Shown piece by piece: positions 1 through 5,690 of a stretch of DNA of 11,425 bases; positions within the stretch are counted from its first letter, which is position 1; each line of letters begins with the position of its first letter. The notes below the pieces were generated by a model. The model was not told where the DNA came from. It searched no databases and was given only the letters and a program-made list of their open reading frames with translations. This DNA is from an uncultured Paenibacillaceae bacterium (lineage in GTDB: Bacteria > Bacillota > Bacilli > Paenibacillales > CALAME01): assembly GCA_937983035.1 (NCBI GenBank), contig CALKAN010000120.1, positions 1 through 11,425 on the forward strand, given 5' to 3'. The position numbers and the translations under genes are program-made.

Positions 1-962
1 TGAATATGCGAGTAATGCAGACCTCTTCCGCTGCTGATGCGGTAACGATCGAAAATTTCACCCGGCTGCACATCCGGGTATCCTTGCGTGAATGTTGAGT
101 CTCTGTAAAACGCATCTTCATTATCCATTAAAATCGTTCCGGACAACAACGTTTCTAAATTGCGCGGGTTGCGCGGATCTCTCATCCCTTCCTCGATCAC
201 TTCTTCGTCTCTGAGCGCGAAGCCGATCGCGACGATGCCAAGATTTTGGGCTCCCAAATGGTTATTAAAATTTTGTTGATCCAGCCAGGGCGCGCCCCGC
301 CAAGTGCACTCCCCGTAAGAACACGTTTCCTCAGCCGTTTCCCAAATTTCCCGGCTTTCCCGAATCGGCTCCAAAGATTTGCGGAACCATGCTTCGATCC
401 GTTCGCGATCCTCCTCATCCAACTCGGGCCACAGCATAGCATATCCGTCGGTGAAGATCGACATGACGCGGCCGATGACCAAGCCGGCAGAATGCGGGCT
501 CCCAGCACTTGGATGATGCGGACTTTCCAGCGCATCTTCCGCCCAGTCCACTAAAATCCGGCGCGCTTTGTCCAAATAACGCTGATCCTCTGTGATCAAG
601 TAAACGATGGCTAAATTCCGCACATCTTGTGCATGCAAGCGAGCCAAATTGAAATATTCCTCATGATGCTCATGCTGATTAGGAACGTAATTTTTCCCTA
701 ATGCTTCATCCGCTGCTTTGAGCACTTGCGTCCACACTTTATAAAATGGCTGCACCCGCTCAACCACCCTTAGCCGCGCCCGCTCAATCTGCTCATCTGT
801 CGTCAGCACGACCGGCCGGCTTATTTCTGCATTGGATCGTTCAACATTTGACGGACCAGCGTTCACCGCACTGCTGCCTGTTTCTGAAAGCGCATTCGAA
901 TGAATCGTTAAAAAAAGGAATAATGCAGCCGCAACAACAATCCCCTTACGGATTCGTTTCAT
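1..962 (-). CDS. Alginate-lyase-family secreted polysaccharide lyase (3' end outside window)
   Basis: Likely a beta-eliminating lyase acting on uronic-acid polysaccharide outside the cell. The visible part is 320 codons with no stop. ATG at 962 is preceded by GATAGGAGGTATTCC, a strong ribosome site. Residues 1-25 form a signal peptide: KRIRK, then a hydrophobic stretch ending near HSNALS; there is no lipobox. An alpha-helical domain follows, with Q-N-F-N-N-H-L-G at about 230-236, where N234/H235 match the catalytic Asn-His of alginate lyases (PF05426, PL5-like). R313-G-L-H-Y317 recalls the Arg/Tyr motif (R-x-L-H-Y) of the same fold. The reading frame was translated by hand from the reverse strand. 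It lies apart from the other polysaccharide genes, divergent from the nuclease gene. Substrate (alginate or another uronan) is not decidable, and the truncated C-terminus hides any extra domain. Family confidence is fairly high, substrate confidence low. Confidence 0.8.
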   Translation of the reverse strand, partial: MKRIRKGIVVAAALFLFLTIHSNALSETGSSAVNAGPSNVERSNAEISRPVVLTTDEQIERARLRVVERVQPFYKVWTQVLKAADEALGKNYVPNQHEHHEEYFNLARLHAQDVRNLAIVYLITEDQRYLDKARRILVDWAEDALESPHHPSAGSPHSAGLVIGRVMSIFTDGYAMLWPELDEEDRERIEAWFRKSLEPIRESREIWETAEETCSYGECTWRGAPWLDQQNFNNHLGAQNLGIVAIGFALRDEEVIEEGMRDPRNPRNLETLLSGTILMDNEDAFYRDSTFTQGYPDVQPGEIFDRYRISSGRGLHYSHI

Positions 963-1035
963 GGAATACCTCCTATCAAATCGCTGCCTATATTGGCGCG
1001 CCTTCGATCGACGAATCTTCTAAAATGCAAACATT

Positions 1036-1171
1036 CGATTGATTGACACTTCCTGTCTCATTGTATTGCTGCTCAACACTTTCTGGGTCATTGAACTCTT
1101 TCCCAACACTTTTCGCCTCATTAGAACCCTTGGACAACACTTTAGAACCCTTGGACAACACTTTCCGCATT
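1036..1171 (-). repeat. Degenerate 30-bp direct-repeat array in the lyase leader
   Basis: Read on the minus strand, the array has units 1171-1145 (27 bases), an exact 21-base duplication (plus-strand copies 1123-1143 and 1144-1164), then units 1122-1093 (30), 1092-1063 (30) and 1062-1036 (27, partial). Each unit starts AATGmsG and carries AAAGTGTTG and usually a TTC end. In one frame the period reads as a ten-residue motif N-[ED]-x-x-S-V-x-x-x-[FY] (for example NDPESVEQQY). That frame (1170-988) has a poor ribosome site, so translation is doubtful. The array sits between the probable promoter and the lyase start. Units abut without unique spacers, so it is not CRISPR. Confidence 0.7.
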
Positions 1172-1199
1172 ATACCATTGTTAAGCCCCTTCCTGTTAA
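1169..1199 (-). promoter_or_regulatory. Probable extended -10 promoter for the lyase gene
   Basis: On the minus strand TGGTATAAT occupies 1177-1169, a perfect -10 with the TGn extension. TTAACA at 1199-1194 differs from TTGACA by one base, with a 19-base spacer, which is tolerable for an extended -10 promoter. Transcription would start near 1162, giving a leader of about 200 bases that consists largely of the repeat array before the lyase start at 962. No operator was recognised. Confidence 0.45.
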
Positions 1200-1432
1200 A
1201 GCACGCGCGCTGTCAGTTTTCGGTTTCAACTGCACCCCCTTTGATTTCTAACGTGTCTCATTTCCACGCCAGCCTCCTTTCATTACCATTATTTTCATAG
1301 TAAAACGCCATTTTTTCGATGTCTAGCACTATTTGACTTAATAATTGTTCGTTCCGCCGGCAATATGCAAACTATTGAAGTTTTCACAATTTTTGAACAC
1401 AGCTTCAAAAATTAACAGGGCTTCCCTTCCAC

Positions 1433-1461
1433 TTGATCAGAACGATTGTTCCCGCTATAAT
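1433..1461 (+). promoter_or_regulatory. Sigma-A-type promoter of the Rpn nuclease gene
   Basis: TTGATC at 1433-1438 and a perfect TATAAT at 1456-1461 are separated by 17 bases. Transcription would start near 1468, about 30 bases before the TTG start at 1498. This places the promoter inside the longest possible open frame and so argues against any start upstream of it. Confidence 0.7.
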
Positions 1462-1497
1462 ATATTTAAGAACACATGTTTGATTGGGGTGAAATTT

Positions 1498-2610
1498 TTG
1501 GCTGCATCCACGTATATGAAATCCGTTTTCGAAGTTCCCTGGCTAAAAGAAGACAAAAGCTGCTATCGATCTAACCAAAATCACGTTGATCAGGATCACG
1601 CTGTCACCAAACAACCTCCTGTCCATCAGCCTCATGACAGCGGATACAAGTACTTGTTGTCTGTGAAAGAAATCTTTATCGAACTGCTGCGAAGCGTCAT
1701 TAAACAAGAATGGGTAAAACAAATCGATGCCTCCAGTCTTGTTAAAGTGGACAAGTCTTACATTTTGCCTGACTTCCGCAAACGAGAGTCCGATCTTGTT
1801 TATCGCGTAAAATTTAAGGATCTTGATGTCATCTTTTACGTGCTTCTTGAACTTCAATCTACAGCAGATCATCAAATGCCTGTCCGATTGCTGTTTTACC
1901 AAATTGAAATTTTGCGGGACATCATACGAAATACGCCCAAAAATAAGTGGGACAACAATTTCAAATTGCCTGCAATTATTCCCATCGTATTGTATAATGG
2001 AACTAACAGATGGACGGTGAAACAACAGTTTCGAGAAGTATTGGCCGGCGCTTCGATGTTCGGTGACTATCTCCTTGATTTTCAATACATGCTGATCGAT
2101 GTAAACCGCTTGGATGAATCAGATTTGCTGCAAATGAAAAATTTGATCGGCAGTGTATTTTACTTAGACCAAGTACGCGACACGAAACAATTTCTCAATC
2201 GATGGAGCAAACTGTTCCAGCATTTGAACGCACTAAATGAATCTGATCTGCGCAAATTCTACCATTGGGTCGAACGCATATTCCTGCAAAGATTCCCGAA
2301 AGAACATCGAACCGAACATTGGAACACGTTAAAAAAAGGAATAACGGAGGCGAATCCTGCGATGTTGACCAACTTCGAACGCATGTTGGATAAGTACATT
2401 GAGGAGAAATTGGAGGAAGGAAAGCTGAAAGGCAGGTTAGAAGGAAGGTTAGAAGGAAGGTTAGAAGGCAGATTAGAAGGAAGGTTAGAAGGCGAAACAG
2501 CGGGAAAGATGAAAGTTGCCAAAGAACTGCTGAAGCGCGGAATGTCATTAAGCGAAGTGGCTGAAATTACTGAACTCGACCCAGAAAAAATCAAATCGGC
2601 ACTGCAATAA
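1498..2610 (+). CDS. Rpn-family (YhgA-like, Transposase_31) PD-(D/E)XK nuclease
   Basis: A DNA nuclease of the family first described as recombination-promoting and later, in E. coli, as toxic anti-phage proteins. The chosen start is TTG 1498 with GGGGTGA at 1486-1492; ATG 1516 is an alternative. The frame is open back to TTG 1345, but the promoter lies inside that extension. The product is 370 aa. Key features are H46-D47-x-x-x-K51, R96-E-S-D99-L-V-Y-R, and L-L-E118-L-Q120-S, the D...ExQ core of the family, followed by P-V-R-L-L-F-Y at 128-134. Residues 312-331 are five GRLE repeats. The tail (340-370, AKELLKRGMSLSEVAEIT) is the family's small helical C-terminal domain. The gene is a single transcription unit with its own promoter and terminator. 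Both 'transposase' and defence labels exist for the family; no mobile-element ends are seen here. Confidence 0.88.
   Translation: MAASTYMKSVFEVPWLKEDKSCYRSNQNHVDQDHAVTKQPPVHQPHDSGYKYLLSVKEIFIELLRSVIKQEWVKQIDASSLVKVDKSYILPDFRKRESDLVYRVKFKDLDVIFYVLLELQSTADHQMPVRLLFYQIEILRDIIRNTPKNKWDNNFKLPAIIPIVLYNGTNRWTVKQQFREVLAGASMFGDYLLDFQYMLIDVNRLDESDLLQMKNLIGSVFYLDQVRDTKQFLNRWSKLFQHLNALNESDLRKFYHWVERIFLQRFPKEHRTEHWNTLKKGITEANPAMLTNFERMLDKYIEEKLEEGKLKGRLEGRLEGRLEGRLEGRLEGETAGKMKVAKELLKRGMSLSEVAEITELDPEKIKSALQ
2362..2610 (+). CDS. Possible internal-start product of the Rpn gene (82 aa, candidate intragenic antitoxin)
   Basis: Within the nuclease frame, ATG 2362 (residue 289) is preceded by CGGAGGCGA with GGAGG at 2346-2350, an 11-base spacing that is long but usable. 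The product would hold a short helix, the GRLE repeats and the terminal helical domain, without the catalytic core. In E. coli the rpn genes are reported to encode such C-terminal small proteins, which block the full-length toxin. That this start is used here is inference. Confidence 0.3.
   Translation: MLTNFERMLDKYIEEKLEEGKLKGRLEGRLEGRLEGRLEGRLEGETAGKMKVAKELLKRGMSLSEVAEITELDPEKIKSALQ
2431..2490 (+). repeat. Five in-frame 12-bp repeats encoding GRLE
   Basis: Five tandem units of GGmAGrTTAGAA encode (GRLE)5. Units 2, 3 and 5 are identical (GGAAGGTTAGAA); unit 1 differs at one base and unit 4 at two. Such near-identity suggests recent expansion by slippage. The length is a multiple of three, so copy-number change would alter helix length without breaking the frame. 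Confidence 0.9.
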
Positions 2611-2616
2611 GATCAG

Positions 2617-2668
2617 CCGGCCGCAAAGAACGGTTTTCACTTAGATCACCGTCAGCGGCCGGATTTTT
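2617..2668 (+). terminator. Intrinsic terminator after the Rpn gene
   Basis: CCGGCCGC (2617-2624) pairs with GCGGCCGG (2655-2662) and is followed by ATTTTTAT. Inside the loop ACGGT (2630-2634) pairs with ACCGT (2648-2652), giving a two-part stem. It begins six bases after the stop codon. Confidence 0.85.
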
Positions 2669-2992
2669 ATTCCAACATTCAAACGATTAGTCTATAGCAT
2701 CCTCATCATTCATCAACGAATGTGCATCGCGAAGAAAAAAATAGAAGCGGTTTCTTTTGCTGTCAGACCCCGTCAACATCCGGCCTGACGATTCCAAATC
2801 ACTGTTCCGCAGTTGCCATTCTTCTCAAAATATGCTTCATAGTCTTTTAAAACCAAATCGTTTATGATCAACATAACAAGTCTTTGATCAGCCTTGAAAC
2901 TAACATTGACCGCAGCGGCGAAGTCGAGTACGAATCTGAAGCGAAATTGTACGACATGACGAGTATTACTAGAAAAACAAACGGGGGTCGCA
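2669..2992. other. Intergenic region, possible eroded coding remnant
   Basis: No clear gene. On the minus strand, 2966-2773 reads as 64 open codons with a protein-like composition (LIINDLVLKDYEAYFEKNG near its end), but this frame runs back into the transporter gene and has no own start. On the plus strand 2884-2990 is also open. An imperfect 8-bp inverted repeat (GTCAGACC 2762-2769 with GGCCTGAC 2782-2789) lies at the left; it has no T-run. No convincing promoter for the transporter was found. Confidence 0.3.
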
Positions 2993-3886
2993 ATGAAAAA
3001 GAGCACCATACAAATTTTATTTGTTGTGATCATCATTTGCATTTCATTTTCTGCCATTTTTGTTAAGTTATCAGATGCACCGTCTTCCGTCATGGTGATG
3101 TATCGCATGTTTTTCGCATGTACATTCCTTTCGCCCATCTGCTTTAAATATCGAAAATCGCTGCAGCAGATGACACGCAAAGAATGGTTTGCGATCGTGA
3201 CTGCAGGGATATTTTTGGCCGCACATTTTGGGTTATGGTTCGAATCGTTGAATCATACGACGGTTGCCAGTTCCACCTTGATCCTGGCAATGCAGCCGGC
3301 GGTCGCATTAATCGGCGGGCTGATTTTCTTTAAAGAAAAAGTAAACATGCGATTGTTCGCTGCCATGTTCATCGCAATGATCGGGATTGTGATTGTAAGC
3401 GGAGGCAATGTTGAATTAGGCCGAGACGGTCTGTACGGCAATTTTCTATCCTTCCTATCGGTCATCTCTGTCGTATGCTGCTTATTGATCGGACAACGCA
3501 ATGTACGCTCCATCAGTCATTGGATTTACAGTTTTCTCGTCTTTTTTATCGCTGGTTTAACGATGTTAATATTCAATGTCATTAATCAATTGCCCCTCGC
3601 AGCATATTCAGCCCATGACTGGCTCATTTTTGTCCTTTTAGCGGTCTTTCCATCAGCCGCTCACATCATTTTTAATATGCTGTTGAAATATGTAAATACG
3701 ACAACCGTTTCGATGAGCGTGTTAGGGGAGCCTGTCGGCGCATCGATATTAGCCTTTTTTATTCTGGATGAAAGAATTGCCTTGGCAGAAATTGTGGGCG
3801 GCATCTTCATCATCGCGGGAATCTTTTACTTTTTGCGAGTGCAAAATGATGCGAATGCAAATGCAGATACCGTCAAAGAAAATTAA
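2993..3886 (+). CDS. EamA/DMT-superfamily membrane transporter
   Basis: An integral membrane permease of the drug/metabolite transporter superfamily; members export amino acids, nucleosides or other small metabolites. The 297-aa product has about ten hydrophobic segments and two EamA repeats (roughly residues 7-137 and 150-283). The repeats end in the family signatures M-Q-P-A-V-A-L-I-G-G-L-I-F-F-K-E-K (100-116) and L-G-E-P-V-G-A-S-I-L-A-F-F-I-L-D-E (244-260). The tail NDANANADTVKEN is short and polar. ATG 2993 follows ACGGGGGTCGCA. The gene stands alone on the plus strand and converges with the amidotransferase-fold gene 121 bases downstream. Substrate cannot be read from sequence, and the context does not force a link with polysaccharide use. 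Confidence 0.88.
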   Translation: MKKSTIQILFVVIIICISFSAIFVKLSDAPSSVMVMYRMFFACTFLSPICFKYRKSLQQMTRKEWFAIVTAGIFLAAHFGLWFESLNHTTVASSTLILAMQPAVALIGGLIFFKEKVNMRLFAAMFIAMIGIVIVSGGNVELGRDGLYGNFLSFLSVISVVCCLLIGQRNVRSISHWIYSFLVFFIAGLTMLIFNVINQLPLAAYSAHDWLIFVLLAVFPSAAHIIFNMLLKYVNTTTVSMSVLGEPVGASILAFFILDERIALAEIVGGIFIIAGIFYFLRVQNDANANADTVKEN

Positions 3887-4007
3887 CCTGGCGTTGAAAA
3901 GGGCTGTGAATGGCAAACGATCTGCGCTGCATGCTTCTCACAACGTCAATGAATTGAATATCCTTGCAATTTGCAACAGACTCCCAGGCCCCTCAGCAAC
4001 TTTCGCC

Positions 4008-5054
4008 TTATTCCAAATGCATTCTAATTACAGGAGCGTTCAAACCTTCCTGCGCGCCCGAAACGACATGACGCAATCGCACCAGCCGCTGTTCATTGTG
4101 AAAAGATCTCAGCACCTCATACACGGCAAAATCTGTTTGATATATTTTCCTGCCGGGCAACAACTGCTTTGCTTGATCGATCAATTCAGACAAACGCTTC
4201 GGTTCCCTTTCTTTCCCTGACAAAAATTCCTCTAAACGGGCATATAATTCGCTCCACAGCTTCACTGGAATATCGGCAACTGCTTTCGCATCGGGCCGAT
4301 GCCGGCTGATGCTGATTTCATCTGCAAAAATCTCCGAAGTCGAGGCCGCCGGCAAAGGAAAGACAAATTCATTGGCAATATGATTCGGAAATGCCATCGC
4401 AGTCGTGGCCAAATAAGTTTCACCTTCTCCGCGCCCGACCATCATCGGCATATTGATCCGCGCTGCAACGATCCGATCCGGAATATCCGCATGAAGCATC
4501 AATCCTGTAATTTCTGCAGGCATCGTCCGAAACGCTTCCGCCATCGCCTGATCGTGCTGCATCCCTTTACTCAGCATTGAGGCGATCAAATGCGCCATCG
4601 CTTCGCTCATATGCGCATAATTGCCGTCCCCAAGGGGAATGTAATTTTTCAGCTCCGGCAGTTTCGTTTCAAATACATATCCTTGATCAACGAGTGATGC
4701 GACGGTTTCAGCCGCCTCCTGTCGGCACTCATCTGTTCCAAACACGCCAAAACTTCCATTCGCCGCGTAAGCCAGCTTGCCCCCATCGCTTATGAATGGA
4801 TGCGCCCATGACTGTCCGCCGCCTGACTTTGACCGGCTGTGCATCAAACCGATCTTGCCTGGCAAATTTATCGCATCCGTTTCCTGCAGCAGCCGCTCCA
4901 CATCGCCAACCACTTTGGCGTAATGCAGCTTCCCTTCCGAAATCGTCGCAATTCCGCTGTAATATCCTCCGGCATACCCTTCCTGTTTCTTCATCATTTC
5001 AATTAAAATCGGCGCTGCCCGCTTATTCCCGACATAACCTGCAATATTGCACAT
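4008..5054 (-). CDS. GlmS-like class II glutamine amidotransferase-fold protein without SIS domains
   Basis: An Ntn-hydrolase-fold protein of the class II glutamine amidotransferase family. ATG 5054 follows AAAGGAGCGGGACGA and yields M-C-N-I-A-G-Y-V-G, so removal of Met exposes Cys as the N-terminal nucleophile. The product is 348 aa. C2, R74 (MHSRSKS) and N99-G100 (AANGSF) fall at the positions of GlmS Cys1, Arg73, Asn98 and Gly99. Residues 189-217 (PDRIVAAR, VGRGEGETYLAT) match the end of the GlmS glutaminase domain. However, the GlmS TRWATHG segment reads SRSKSGG here, and the glutamine-binding Asp123 position appears to be Met/Ser (AHMSEAMAHL, 147-156). No sugar-isomerase (SIS) domains follow. 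Instead there are about 125 residues, partly helical and charged (263-348), of unknown fold. The nearest same-strand gene is the heparinase, 636 bases upstream. Fold assignment is firm; activity and substrate are open. Confidence 0.8.
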   Translation of the reverse strand: MCNIAGYVGNKRAAPILIEMMKKQEGYAGGYYSGIATISEGKLHYAKVVGDVERLLQETDAINLPGKIGLMHSRSKSGGGQSWAHPFISDGGKLAYAANGSFGVFGTDECRQEAAETVASLVDQGYVFETKLPELKNYIPLGDGNYAHMSEAMAHLIASMLSKGMQHDQAMAEAFRTMPAEITGLMLHADIPDRIVAARINMPMMVGRGEGETYLATTAMAFPNHIANEFVFPLPAASTSEIFADEISISRHRPDAKAVADIPVKLWSELYARLEEFLSGKEREPKRLSELIDQAKQLLPGRKIYQTDFAVYEVLRSFHNEQRLVRLRHVVSGAQEGLNAPVIRMHLE

Positions 5055-5178
5055 TCGTCCCGCTCCTTTTCTCTTCATAAAGCTGAACATCATCGCCGGC
5101 AACAATTTCTTTTTCCAATGCATCCTTTGCGCAGGATGTTTTCGATATAATGCTGTTCTTTCCAACGATTCGCCTCAT
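5023..5178 (-). CDS. Small open frame overlapping the amidotransferase-fold gene start (51 aa, doubtful)
   Basis: ATG 5178 opens 51 codons that end at 5023 inside the first codons of the amidotransferase-fold gene, in another frame. The middle reads KDALEKEIVAGDDVQLYEEK, which looks protein-like. Its ATG overlaps the TGA of an even shorter frame (ATG 5211, 11 codons, MNFEIASLLRE). The ribosome site is weak (GCGGGA directly before ATG). It could be a coupled leader, a frame-shifted remnant, or chance. Not recognised. Confidence 0.2.
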   Translation of the reverse strand: MRRIVGKNSIISKTSCAKDALEKEIVAGDDVQLYEEKRSGTNVQYCRLCRE

Positions 5179-5690
5179 TCCCGCAGCAAACTTGCAATTT
5201 CGAAGTTCATTTCATATTTCCGTTATCTGCACTTTCAGTTAATCCGCTGGATCTGCTCACCAGCCTGTCGAATCTAATCCTTATTCCGTTTGATCTTGCT
5301 ATCTTCCTCTTTCCTTGCGCTGATGTTATTTGATAATTTGACATTTTAACTGCTATCCCAACTGCTCAGGAAGATATTTAACGAAGATGCTTCTCAAAGT
5401 TTCCAAATAGCGGACATTTTTATATTTCTGAGCTATAGGGATAAGGCCCATAATGTCCGGCACAACATTTCGCCTTCTGCTTTCGGAAACATATTCTGAA
5501 ACATAGATTTTAAGTACTTTCCCGCTTTTAAACTCTTGATATGACACTCAACCCGAAAAATGACAACTTGCCTGGTTGTGCTTCATCATGCGCTATCTTT
5601 ATCCAAAATATTTTGTGTTCAAAAGAAGAAATTCTTTTTGCATAGCGTGATCATGATGCATCCCATGAATGTTAGACTAAAAAAAGATCG
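5055..5690. other. Gene-poor stretch with possible coding remnant
   Basis: This holds the upstream region of the amidotransferase-fold gene and the downstream end of the heparinase gene. On the minus strand 5547-5353 is an open GTG-started frame of 64 codons (NVVPDIMGLIPIAQKYKNVR) that begins right after an in-frame TGA and has no ribosome site. In the neighbouring frame 5565-5450 is also open and protein-like (KAGKYLKSMFQNMFPKAEGE). Overlapping open frames of this kind fit a decayed gene, but no family was recognised. A T-run follows the heparinase stop (minus strand, near 5687-5680) without a clear stem. Confidence 0.3.

Larger units (their letters stand above)
963..1497. other. Divergent intergenic region between lyase and nuclease genes
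   Basis: This 535-base stretch holds the lyase leader and repeat array (to about 1171), its probable promoter, and the nuclease promoter (1433-1461). In between, the minus strand has two tiny frames with good ribosome sites: GTG near 1264 after AAGGAGG (13 codons), then TTG near 1229 after AAAGGGGG (19 codons). Neither resembles anything known. Nothing else is seen. Confidence 0.5.

Noticed and set aside
1036..1171. CRISPR array
   Set aside because: The 30-bp units abut directly and vary in sequence; there are no unique spacers and no cas genes.
1345..1497. N-terminal extension of the Rpn gene from TTG 1345
   Set aside because: The extension contains the TTGATC-17-TATAAT promoter, has no ribosome site, and its residues do not resemble the family. 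TTG 1498 with GGGGTGA fits better.
2195..2594. Minus-strand frames rich in L/F/S opposite the GRLE repeats
   Set aside because: Low-complexity mirror of the repeat tract of a well-supported gene.
1498..2610. Insertion sequence around the 'Transposase_31' gene
   Set aside because: No terminal inverted repeats or target duplications found, and the gene has its own promoter and terminator. The family name is historical.
3887..4007. Bidirectional terminator between convergent genes
   Set aside because: No stem with a T-run was found; only short TTGCAA palindromes at 3963-3977.
5055..5165. Amidotransferase-fold start at 5165
   Set aside because: It would bury the Cys nucleophile 38 residues in. 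ATG 5054 has AAAGGAG and puts Cys at position 2.
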